Shown: piece by piece, positions 1-6,206 of the stretch | Layout of the letters: each line of letters opens with the position of its first letter | Numbering within the stretch: the stretch's first letter is position 1 | DNA from: Gammaproteobacteria bacterium | GTDB lineage: Bacteria > Pseudomonadota > Gammaproteobacteria > S144-34 | DNA length: 9,392 bases | NCBI GenBank assembly: GCA_015487895.1 | Contig: WFOW01000433.1 | Span: 1-9,392 of the forward strand | Reading direction: 5' to 3' | Program-made: the position numbers and the translations under genes | Notes under the pieces: generated by a model | Seen by the model: the letters and a program-made list of their open reading frames with translations, nothing else | Database searches by the model: none | Told to the model about the DNA's origin: nothing

Positions 1-80
1 CCGTGCGCCACGCCGAGCAGGCGCCCGAGCCGACCGAGCTCCACCGCGACGTCTACGTGCAGCCGGTGGACGTGTACTCC
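1..80 (+). repeat. Direct repeat copy 1 (80 bp), identical to 676-755
   Basis: Bases 1-80 match 676-755 without a mismatch, and the match ends at base 81 (a versus c at 756). The offset is 675 bases, exactly 225 codons, so the reading frame is kept. The repeat may extend left beyond the window. It encodes the C-terminal segment of E1-alpha (ending VDVYS), joined here directly to the internal MHLFDAE segment. Confidence 0.95.
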
Positions 81-788
81 ATGCACCTCTTCGACGCCGA
101 GCGCCGCTTCCTCGGCGGCTACGCCATCGTCGGCGAGACCTTCTCCGTCGCCGTCGGCGTCGGCTACTGGCTGGCGATGAACGGCGAGCCCGACGCCGTG
201 CTCTGCTACTTCGGCGACGGCGCCGTCAACCAGGGCACCTTCCACGAGTCGCTCAACATGGCGGCGCTGTGGAAGCTTCCGGTGCTGTTCGTCTGCGAGA
301 ACAACCACTACCAGATCGGCACCGAGATCCACCGCCACTCGGCGGTGCCCGAGGTCTGGCGGCGGGCCTGCGCCTACGGGATGGAGTCCCGGCGCGTCGA
401 CGGCATGGACGTGCTCGCCGTCTACGAGGCCACCCGCGATGCCCTGCGCCACGTGCGCGCGGGCAACGGGCCCTATCTCCTCGAGTGCGAGACCTACCGC
501 TTCCGCGGCCACTCGATGGCCGACGCCGACGCCTACCGCTCGGCGCTCGAGCTGGCGGAGCTGCGCGCGCGCGACCCGGTCGAGGGGCTCAGGCGCCGGG
601 CGCTGGCGGAGGGCTGGGTCAGCGAGCAGGAGCTCGAGGCCATCGAGACGCGCGCGCGCGAGGCGGTGGAGGCCGCCGTGCGCCACGCCGAGCAGGCGCC
701 CGAGCCGACCGAGCTCCACCGCGACGTCTACGTGCAGCCGGTGGACGTGTACTCCCCCGCGATCCCCGCCCGCCGGGAGGCGCGATGA
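1..788 (+). CDS. pdhA: Pyruvate dehydrogenase E1 component, alpha subunit (5'-partial, rearranged left end)
   Basis: This is the thiamine-diphosphate-binding alpha subunit of a heterotetrameric (alpha2beta2) 2-oxo acid dehydrogenase E1, which decarboxylates pyruvate and passes the acyl group to lipoyl-E2 in the cytoplasm. The frame is open from base 3. Numbering from there, the TPP/Mg motif is seen as GDG at residues 71-73 and NN at 100-101, about 27 residues apart as the family requires, followed by the RFRGHSM phosphorylation-loop region. Normal E1-alpha has about 100 further N-terminal residues before MHLFDAE. Here MHLFDAE (base 81) is instead preceded by a second copy of the protein's own C-terminal segment (bases 1-80), which is not a natural N-terminus. 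The ATG at 81 should not be taken as the true start. The stop overlaps the pdhB start (ATGA). Acetoin or branched-chain dehydrogenase E1 are alternatives. The alpha-subunit call is secure; the substrate is less so. Confidence 0.88.
   Translation, partial: VRHAEQAPEPTELHRDVYVQPVDVYSMHLFDAERRFLGGYAIVGETFSVAVGVGYWLAMNGEPDAVLCYFGDGAVNQGTFHESLNMAALWKLPVLFVCENNHYQIGTEIHRHSAVPEVWRRACAYGMESRRVDGMDVLAVYEATRDALRHVRAGNGPYLLECETYRFRGHSMADADAYRSALELAELRARDPVEGLRRRALAEGWVSEQELEAIETRAREAVEAAVRHAEQAPEPTELHRDVYVQPVDVYSPAIPARREAR
676..755 (+). repeat. Direct repeat copy 2 (80 bp), natural C-terminus of pdhA
   Basis: This is the second copy of the 80-bp repeat, in its expected place. It encodes the C-terminal segment of E1-alpha just before the short tail PAIPARREAR and the stop at 786-788. 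It is probably the original copy. Confidence 0.95.
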
Positions 789-1870
789 CGGGGAGCCGGC
801 GCAAGCGGGAGGGGGGAAACCTGGGGCTCGTGGCGCCGGCCGAGCCGCGCCCCGAGCTCATGACCTGGGAGGCGCTCAACATCGCCCTCGACCGGGCGAT
901 GGCCCGCGACGAATCGGTCTTCGTGATCGGCGAGGACGTGGGCCTCTACGGCGGCAGCTACCGCGTCACCCAGGGCCTCTACGCCAAGTACGGCGAGTGG
1001 CGCGTGCGCGACACCCCCATCTCCGAGAACAGCTTCACCGGCCTCGGCGTGTGGGCGGCGCTGGTGGGCGGGCGGCCCGTGGTGGAGATCATGACCGTCA
1101 ACTTCGCGCTGCTCGCCCTCGACGCCATCGTCAACATGGCGGCCAAGCTGCGCTACATGTCGGGCGGCCAGCTCACCGTGCCGCTCGTCGTGCGCACCCC
1201 GGGCGGGGTGGCGCGCCAGCTCGCGGCGCAGCACTCCCAGCGCCTCGAGCACACGCTGCTCAACGTGCCGGGGCTGCGCATCGTGGCGCCGGGCACCCCG
1301 CAGGACGCCTACTGGCAGCTCACGCAGGCGATCGAGGCCGACGACCCCGTCGTGGTCCTCGAGCACGAGCTGCTCTACTTCGAGAAGGGGCCCTTCGACC
1401 CCGATGCCCCGCCGCCGCCCATGCACGCCGCGGCGGTGCGCCGGCGCGGGCGCGACGTGACGCTGGTCGCCTGGCACCGCATGGTCCGGGTCTGCCTGGA
1501 GGCGGCCGAGCGGCTGGCGCGCGAGGGCATCGAGGCCGAGGTCATCGACCTGCGCAGCCTCCGTCCCATCGACCTGCCGCTGCTCCTCGAGTCGGTGCGG
1601 CGCACCCACCGCCTGGCGGTGGTCGAGGAGGACTGCCGCTTCGGCGGGGCCGGGGCCGAGATCGCGGCCGCGGTGGGCGAGGCCGCCTTCTACGAGCTCG
1701 ACGCGCCCGTGGTCCGGGTGGCGGGCGAGGACGTGCCGACCCCTTACAATGGCAGGCTCGAGGCCGCCTCCATCCCGGACGCGGACCGCGTGATCGGGGC
1801 CGTGCGCGGCCTGCTGGGCCGCGGCGCGGCCGCGCCCGGGCCATCCGAGCGGACGGGAGCCCAGCCATGA
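785..1870 (+). CDS. pdhB: Pyruvate dehydrogenase E1 component, beta subunit
   Basis: This 361-residue protein is the E1-beta partner of the upstream E1-alpha. The N-terminal transketolase pyrimidine-binding domain (about 27-200) carries GEDVGLYGG (49-57) and DTPISE. E81 of the latter aligns with the TPP-activating glutamate of E1-beta (human mature Glu59). MSGG and the HSQRLE block follow, with the transketolase C-terminal domain from about 220. The ATG at 785 overlaps the pdhA stop and has GGGAGG at 775-780, four bases upstream. It gives a basic 25-residue N-terminal extension before the usual family start; ATG 860 (residue 26) is an alternative but has a poorer ribosome site. The GxYRVTxGLYxKYG and GGVxRQLxAxHSQRLE segments recall cyanobacterial/plastid-type PDH (from memory of the family). 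No E2 gene follows; a uspA-type gene does. Confidence 0.93.
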   Translation: MTGSRRKREGGNLGLVAPAEPRPELMTWEALNIALDRAMARDESVFVIGEDVGLYGGSYRVTQGLYAKYGEWRVRDTPISENSFTGLGVWAALVGGRPVVEIMTVNFALLALDAIVNMAAKLRYMSGGQLTVPLVVRTPGGVARQLAAQHSQRLEHTLLNVPGLRIVAPGTPQDAYWQLTQAIEADDPVVVLEHELLYFEKGPFDPDAPPPPMHAAAVRRRGRDVTLVAWHRMVRVCLEAAERLAREGIEAEVIDLRSLRPIDLPLLLESVRRTHRLAVVEEDCRFGGAGAEIAAAVGEAAFYELDAPVVRVAGEDVPTPYNGRLEAASIPDADRVIGAVRGLLGRGAAAPGPSERTGAQP

Positions 1871-2307
1871 GCCGATACCGACACGTCCTCGCCGCCGTGG
1901 ACTTCTCCGAGGCCGCCGAGCGGGTGGCGCGCCGGGCGCTGGAGATCGCCCGGCGGAACGAGGCGGAGCTGACCTACCTCCACGTGGTGGAGTACGTCCC
2001 GCCGCTGGACCTGGGCTACGAGCCCGTGGTGGCCCCCGACTGGCTGCCGGACGAGGAGGAGCTGCTTGCCGCCGCGCGCGCGCGGCTGGAGGAGCTCGCC
2101 GGCCGGCTGGAGGCCCGGGAGGCGCACCTGCGGGTCGAGTGGGGCCATCCCAGGGGCGACGTGGTGCGGCTGGCCGAGGAGGTCGGGGCCGATCTCGTCG
2201 TGATCGGCTCCCACGGGCGCCGCGGCATCACGCGGCTGCTGGGCTCCACCGCCGATGCGGTGCTCCACCACGCGCGCTGCGACGTGCTGGCCGTGCGCAT
2301 CGGCTGA
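1867..2307 (+). CDS. Universal stress protein, UspA family
   Basis: A 146-residue single-domain Usp protein, the usual family length. It starts with the beta-strand HVLAAVDFSE (D12 at the expected nucleotide-contact position). It ends with the glycine-rich phosphate-binding segment GSHGRRG (114-120) and GST (126-128), then CDVLAVR. The eight-residue spacing between the two glycine motifs fits the short-loop UspA subgroup better than the nine-residue MJ0577 type, so ATP binding is plausible but not assured. The ATG overlaps the pdhB stop (ATGA), and GGGAG at 1855-1859 lies seven bases upstream, so it is probably translated with pdhAB. The role is inferred to be stress or starvation adaptation of central metabolism; the sequence shows no specific target. 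Confidence 0.92.
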   Translation: MSRYRHVLAAVDFSEAAERVARRALEIARRNEAELTYLHVVEYVPPLDLGYEPVVAPDWLPDEEELLAAARARLEELAGRLEAREAHLRVEWGHPRGDVVRLAEEVGADLVVIGSHGRRGITRLLGSTADAVLHHARCDVLAVRIG

Positions 2308-2343
2308 TCCGAAGCGGACGGTTGACGGTGCACGGCAGAGGGC

Positions 2344-2358
2344 AGGTGCCGGGCACCT
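2344..2358. terminator. Short palindrome after pdhAB-usp, possible terminator
   Basis: AGGTGCC and GGCACCT form a perfect inverted repeat around one central G; as RNA this is a 6-bp stem with a CGG loop. It lies 36 bases after the usp stop, where the operon would be expected to end. No T-tract follows, so it is not a standard intrinsic terminator; it could instead be an operator or a Rho-associated hairpin. Confidence 0.3.
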
Positions 2359-2403
2359 CCGGGAGCGCTGGCTCGCGCACGGGCGAAGGAGGCGGTCCTG
2401 CCC

Positions 2404-2436
2404 CGTAACGCTGCGGTAACGTCAGCGGCGTAAAAG
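2404..2436 (+). promoter_or_regulatory. Direct repeats GTAACG spaced 11 bp, upstream of phoB
   Basis: GTAACG occurs at 2405-2410 and again at 2416-2421, one helical turn apart, followed by TAAAAG at 2431-2436, which could serve as a weak -10. The 11-bp period and the position match the geometry of a Pho box (two 7-bp units plus 4-bp spacers), as expected for an autoregulated phoB. The bases do not match the CTGTCAT consensus on either strand, so this is only a candidate. Confidence 0.3.
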
Positions 2437-2512
2437 GGGCGGTGACCGGCGGGTGCTCCGGGCAGGGCGCCCCGTCCGCCGGCCGTGGACCGTACGCTGT
2501 AAACTGTTCCCG

Positions 2513-3205
2513 GTGTCCGGGGAGCGCATCCTGATCGTGGAGGACGACGCCGCGGTGGCGGAGATGCTCGCCTTCGCCCTCGAGCGGGCGGGCATGCGGC
2601 CGCGGCGGGCGGCGGACGCGCGCGAGGCCGAGGCGGCGCTCGCCGAGGAGGGCCTGCCGGATCTCGTGCTGATGGACTGGATGCTCCCGGGCGTGAGCGG
2701 CGTCGAGCTCGCCCGGCGCTGGAAGCGCGCCGAGGCCACGCGCGAGCTGCCGGTGATCATGGTGACGGCGCGGGGCGAGGAGGAGGACAAGGTGCGCGCC
2801 CTCGAGACGGGGGCCGACGACTACGTCACCAAGCCCTTCTCGCCGCGGGAGCTGGTCGCGCGCATCCGCGCCGTGCTGCGCCGCGCCGGTGCGCGAGGCC
2901 CCGAGGGCCCGCTCACGGTGGACACCGCCGCCCGCCGCGTGCGCACCCGCGCCGGCGCGGAAGTGCGCCTGGGGCGGCGCGAGTTCGACCTCCTCGCCTT
3001 CCTGGTCGCGCGCCCGGAGCGGGTCTACACGCGCGCCCAGCTCCTCGACGCCGTCTGGGGCGCGGCGCCCGTCGAGGAGCGCACGGTGGACGTGCACGTC
3101 CGGCGGGTGCGCCGCGCCCTCGAGCCGCACGGCCTCGCCGGCTGCATCCGCACCGTGCGCGGCGTCGGCTACGCCTACGCGCCGCGGGAAGCGGATGGCC
3201 GCTGA
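2513..3205 (+). CDS. phoB: Phosphate regulon response regulator PhoB (OmpR family)
   Basis: A 230-residue response regulator, within a residue of E. coli PhoB (229). Receiver domain (about 4-120): acidic pocket E10-D11-D12, phospho-acceptor D55 in LVLMDWMLPG, switch T85, Y104 and K107 in YVTKPF. The winged-helix domain (about 130-225) has RREFDLL, the recognition helix with RTVDVHVRRVRRAL, and RTVRGVGYAY. When phosphorylated by PhoR it would bind Pho boxes and activate phosphate-scavenging genes. The GTG at 2513 is chosen because the receiver fold begins at once (VSGERILIVEDD). The frame is open upstream to 2453, but those residues look like translated intergenic DNA. No Shine-Dalgarno sequence is visible before the GTG. 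The gene overlaps phoR by 11 bases. WMLPG and the phoR partner favour PhoB over other OmpR-family regulators. Confidence 0.92.
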   Translation: MSGERILIVEDDAAVAEMLAFALERAGMRPRRAADAREAEAALAEEGLPDLVLMDWMLPGVSGVELARRWKRAEATRELPVIMVTARGEEEDKVRALETGADDYVTKPFSPRELVARIRAVLRRAGARGPEGPLTVDTAARRVRTRAGAEVRLGRREFDLLAFLVARPERVYTRAQLLDAVWGAAPVEERTVDVHVRRVRRALEPHGLAGCIRTVRGVGYAYAPREADGR

Positions 3206-4520
3206 GCTCTGGCGGCTGGCGGGCGTCCTGTCCGCGGCGCTGCTGCTGGGGCTCCTCCTCGGCCGGCCCCTCCTGCTGCTGTGGCTCGCCACCCTCGGCT
3301 ACCTCGGGCTGCACCTGTGGAGCCTGGCGCGCGTGCGGCGCTGGCTCGCCGACAGCCGCGGCATCTACCCGCCCGGCGCCTGGGGCGTCTGGGACGAGAT
3401 CCTGGATCTCGTCTACCGTATCCGCCGCAGCTCGCTCGGGCGCAAGCGCCGCCTGGGACGCCTGCTCGAGCGCTTCCGCGAGGCCGCTGCGGCGATGCCG
3501 GACGGCGCCGTCGTCCTCCGCGCCGACGGCGAGATCGAGTGGTTCAGCGACGCCGCCGCGCGCCTGCTCGGGCTGCGCGCCCCCCAGGACGTGGGCCGGC
3601 GCATCCTCAACCTCGTCCGGCATCCCGCCTTCGTGCGCTACTTCGAGGGCGGCGACTGGTCGGAGCCGGTCGAGATCCCCTCGCCGGTGCGCGACGGGGC
3701 GCGGCTCGCGCTGCAGCTCATCGTCTACGGCGACGACCAGCGCCTGCTGATCGTGCGCGACGTCACGCGGCTCGCCCGCCTCGAGGCCATGCGGCGCGAC
3801 TTCGTCGCCAACGTCTCGCACGAGCTGCGCACGCCGGTGACCGTGCTGCTCGGCTACCTCGAGGCGCTGGAGGAGGACGCCGAATGCGCACGGCGGTGGG
3901 CGCGGCCGCTCTCGCTCATGCGCGAGCAGACCACGCGCATGCACCGCATCGTGGACGACCTCCTCATGCTCGCGCGCCTCGAGACCGAGGAGGCGGCGCA
4001 GCGGCCCGGCCCCGGGGAGGAGGTGGACGTGCCCGCGCTGCTCGCGCGCATCGTCGCCGAGGCGCGCGCGCTGAGCGGCCCGCGCCGCCACCGCATCAGC
4101 CTCGACGCCGAGCAGGGCCTGGGGCTGCGCGGCAGCGAGGGCGAGCTCGCCAGCGCCTTCACCAACCTGGTCGTCAACGCGGTGCAGTACACGCCGGACG
4201 GCGGCGAGATCCGCGTGCGCTGGTGGTCCGACGCCGACGGCGCGCACCTGGCGGTGAGCGACACCGGCATCGGCATCGCCTCCGAGCACATCCCGCGCCT
4301 GACCGAGCGCTTCTACCGGGTGGACGTGGCGCGCTCGCGCGCCACCGGCGGCACCGGTCTGGGGCTCGCCATCGTCAAGCACGTGCTGGCGCGCCACGAG
4401 GCGCGCCTCCACATCGAGAGCGCGGTCGGGCGCGGCAGCACCTTCCGCTGCGACTTCCCGGCCGCGCGCATCGTGCGGCTCGCCCTGCGGCGCGACGGCC
4501 GGGAGGGCGGGAGCGGCTGA
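3195..4520 (+). CDS. phoR: Phosphate regulon sensor histidine kinase PhoR
   Basis: A 441-residue membrane kinase, close to E. coli PhoR (431). It has two adjacent N-terminal hydrophobic segments (about 8-23 and 25-44) with almost no periplasmic loop, as in PhoR. A PAS domain follows at about 95-195, including PDGAVVL and the NLVRHPAF stretch characteristic of PhoR. The HisKA motif is FVANVSHELRTP, with H209 as the phosphorylation site. The HATPase domain has the N box (N324, N328), the G1 box DTGIG (356-360) and the G2 box GTGLGLA (386-392). The ATG at 3195 lies inside the phoB 3' end (11-bp overlap) with a GGGAAG site upstream, implying translational coupling. PhoR normally senses phosphate through PstSCAB-PhoU, none of which is in the window. 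The C-terminus ends in a basic, glycine-rich tail. Confidence 0.92.
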   Translation: MAAELWRLAGVLSAALLLGLLLGRPLLLLWLATLGYLGLHLWSLARVRRWLADSRGIYPPGAWGVWDEILDLVYRIRRSSLGRKRRLGRLLERFREAAAAMPDGAVVLRADGEIEWFSDAAARLLGLRAPQDVGRRILNLVRHPAFVRYFEGGDWSEPVEIPSPVRDGARLALQLIVYGDDQRLLIVRDVTRLARLEAMRRDFVANVSHELRTPVTVLLGYLEALEEDAECARRWARPLSLMREQTTRMHRIVDDLLMLARLETEEAAQRPGPGEEVDVPALLARIVAEARALSGPRRHRISLDAEQGLGLRGSEGELASAFTNLVVNAVQYTPDGGEIRVRWWSDADGAHLAVSDTGIGIASEHIPRLTERFYRVDVARSRATGGTGLGLAIVKHVLARHEARLHIESAVGRGSTFRCDFPAARIVRLALRRDGREGGSG

Positions 4521-4529
4521 GGCTCAGCC
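4515..4529. terminator. Palindrome spanning the two convergent stop codons (phoR / SDR)
   Basis: GGCTGA-GGC-TCAGCC is a 6-bp stem with a 3-base loop. Its left arm contains the phoR TGA (4518-4520) and its right arm contains the reverse-complement TGA of the minus-strand dehydrogenase (4524-4526). The genes are only three bases apart, so any bidirectional terminator must sit here. There is no T-tract on either side, so termination activity is doubtful. Confidence 0.3.
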
Positions 4530-5351
4530 CCCGGCGCGCAGGAGCACGCGGTCGAGGGCGCCGGTGGGCAGGACCCGCCGCAGGAAGGCGAGCGCGTAGG
4601 TGGGCGGAGTGACGTAGTAGCGCGCCCGCGGCCGGCGCGCCTCGAGGGCGCGCACGATGCGCGCCGCGCAGGCCTCGGCCGTGGCGGTGAAGGGCACCAC
4701 CGCGCCCTCCTGCGAGAGCTTTGCCTCCAGGCGCGCGTAGCGTTCCCTGTGGCGGCTCGAGGCGGGCTCGATCCAGCGCCGGAACTGGGCGAGCGCGTTG
4801 GCGCGGAAGCGCGTCAGCACCGGCCCCGGCTCCACCAGCACCACGTGCACGCCCGTGCCGGCGAGCTCCTGGCGCAGCACGTCGCTCAGCCCCTCCAGGG
4901 CGAACTTGCTCGCCACGTAGGCGCCGCGCCAGGGCATGGCGACCAGCCCCAGCACCGAGCTGACCTGCACGATGCGCCCGCTGCCGCGCGCGATCATGGC
5001 CGGCAGCAGGCGACGGGTGAGGTCGTGCCAGCCGAGGAGGTTCACCTCGAGCTGGTGGCGCAGCGCCGCGCGGCTCAGGTCCTCCACCGCCCCGGGAATG
5101 GCGCAGGCGGCGTTGTTCACCAGCGCGTCCGGCGCGCCGCCGAGGCGCGCGAGCGCGGCCTCGGCGCAGGCGGCGACGCTCGCCTCGTCGGCGAGCTCCA
5201 AGGCGAGCGGCTCCAGGCCCTCGGCCTCGAGGCGGGCGCGGTCCTCGTCGCGCCGCGCCGTGGCGAGCACGCGCCAGCCGCGGCGGGCCAGCGCCCGCGC
5301 GGCCGCCAGCCCGATCCCGGAGGAGCAGCCCGTGACCAGGGCCGACGGCAT
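4524..5351 (-). CDS. Short-chain dehydrogenase/reductase (SDR family, classical)
   Basis: A 275-residue NAD(P)-dependent oxidoreductase of the classical SDR type. The Rossmann motif TGCSSGIG is at 7-14, and the TARR turn (31-34), with arginines after strand 2, suggests NADP(H). NNA is at 79-81. The tetrad N104, S132, Y145 and K149 (YVASK) is complete. EPGPVLT follows, with a C-terminal extension (VTPPTYALAFLRRVLP) seen in uncharacterised SDRs of the E. coli YbbO kind, so an aldehyde or ketone reductase role is possible; the substrate cannot be read from the sequence. It is the last gene of a minus-strand run, starting seven bases after the protease stop with no clear ribosome site of its own, so coupled translation is likely. 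It converges on phoR. Confidence 0.88.
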   Translation of the reverse strand: MPSALVTGCSSGIGLAAARALARRGWRVLATARRDEDRARLEAEGLEPLALELADEASVAACAEAALARLGGAPDALVNNAACAIPGAVEDLSRAALRHQLEVNLLGWHDLTRRLLPAMIARGSGRIVQVSSVLGLVAMPWRGAYVASKFALEGLSDVLRQELAGTGVHVVLVEPGPVLTRFRANALAQFRRWIEPASSRHRERYARLEAKLSQEGAVVPFTATAEACAARIVRALEARRPRARYYVTPPTYALAFLRRVLPTGALDRVLLRAGG

Positions 5352-5358
5352 CGCGCGC

Positions 5359-6195
5359 TCAGTGCGGGTGGTTCGGGGTCGCCCGCCGCCCCCGCGGCTC
5401 GGGCGTGTACTCCACGCTCGGCATGCCGCGCACGGGCTGCGGGTACAGCGACATCAGCTCGAGGATGTCCTCGGGCATCTCCGTCGTGACGTTGAGGCCG
5501 AGCTCGCGCGCCTCCTGCGCGGTGATGGGGTAGTCGTGGGTCCAGGTGCCCTCGGCAAGGCGCGCGGCGACGGTCCGCGCCTGCTCCTCCGGCATGCGGC
5601 CGGCGAGCAGCTCCTCTGCGGCCCTGCGCACCTGCTCGATGGCCTTGCGGCCCACGTCGGCCAGCACCAGCGTGCGGTCGTCGATCTCGGCCACCGGCTT
5701 CTGCTCGACGACCTTGACGAGCGATGCGGCCGGCAGCTCGCCGAGCTGCGGGTCGATGGGGCCGAGCACGGCGTAGGGCGACATGACGATCTCGTCGGCG
5801 GCGAGCGCGATCAGCGTGCCGCCCGACATGGCGTAGTGGGGCACGAAGACCGTGACCTTGCCCGGGTGCGCCTTGATGGCGCGCGCGATCTGGAGCGCCG
5901 CCAGCACCAGCCCGCCGGGGGTGTGCAGCACCAGGTCGATGGGCATGTCGCGGTCGGTCATCTGGATCGCGCGCAGCACCGCCTCGGAGTCCTGGATGTC
6001 GATGTAGCGCACCAGCGGGAAGCCGAGCAGGCGCATCGTCTCCTGGCGGTGCACCAGCAGGATCAGGCGCGAGTTGCGCCGGTTCTCGATGCGCTGGATC
6101 TTGCGCTGGCGCGCCGCGTCCAGCATGCGCTGCTGGATCACCGGCTGCAGCGCCGTGAGGATGAAGAACAGCCAGAACAGGTCCATCACGGTCAT
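5359..6195 (-). CDS. Membrane-anchored ClpP/SppA-fold serine protease (SDH_sah family)
   Basis: A 278-residue protein. Residues 4-20 form a hydrophobic segment (DLFWLFFILTAL) that would anchor it in the membrane, followed by a basic, glutamine/arginine-rich linker. The crotonase/ClpP-like core (about 60-250) shows VLHTPGG (89-95, oxyanion region), a MSGGT motif with S124 as the likely nucleophile, and SPYAVLGPIDPQLG (139-152), the signature of the SDH_sah (serine dehydrogenase proteinase) family related to SppA. By analogy with SppA and the archaeal 1510-N protease, a lysine (K161, K166 or K184 are candidates) would be the base; this is inferred. The ATG at 6195 has GAGGAG at 6203-6208, overlapping the rhomboid stop, which fixes the start. 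The open frame running further upstream crosses the rhomboid gene and is spurious. It is often annotated as a 'Clp protease', but nothing suggests a ClpX/A partner. Confidence 0.85.
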   Translation of the reverse strand: MTVMDLFWLFFILTALQPVIQQRMLDAARQRKIQRIENRRNSRLILLVHRQETMRLLGFPLVRYIDIQDSEAVLRAIQMTDRDMPIDLVLHTPGGLVLAALQIARAIKAHPGKVTVFVPHYAMSGGTLIALAADEIVMSPYAVLGPIDPQLGELPAASLVKVVEQKPVAEIDDRTLVLADVGRKAIEQVRRAAEELLAGRMPEEQARTVAARLAEGTWTHDYPITAQEARELGLNVTTEMPEDILELMSLYPQPVRGMPSVEYTPEPRGRRATPNHPH

Positions 6196-6206
6196 GGTCG
6201 GACTCC

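Noticed and set aside
81..83. ATG 81 as the start of a complete, short pdhA
   Set aside because: MHLFDAE is an internal E1-alpha motif; starting here would drop about 100 N-terminal residues of the TPP domain, and no ribosome site precedes it.
269..784. A 5' extension of the pdhB frame upstream of 785
   Set aside because: It overlaps pdhA completely and reads as low-complexity R/A/G; the ribosome site at 775-780 and the E1-beta fold support a start at 785.
2322..2350. TTGACG at 2322-2327 as a -35 element
   Set aside because: No -10-like hexamer lies 16-18 bases downstream; the sequence there is GGTGCC and similar.
2404..2425. Calling the phoB upstream repeat a true Pho box
   Set aside because: Only the 11-bp spacing agrees; neither strand gives two units resembling CTGTCAT. 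It is kept as an unassigned direct repeat.
2913..4412. A 499-codon minus-strand open frame antisense to phoR
   Set aside because: It has no recognisable domain and a composition biased to R, A, E and H, as produced by GC-rich third positions on the opposite strand. phoR on the plus strand is complete.
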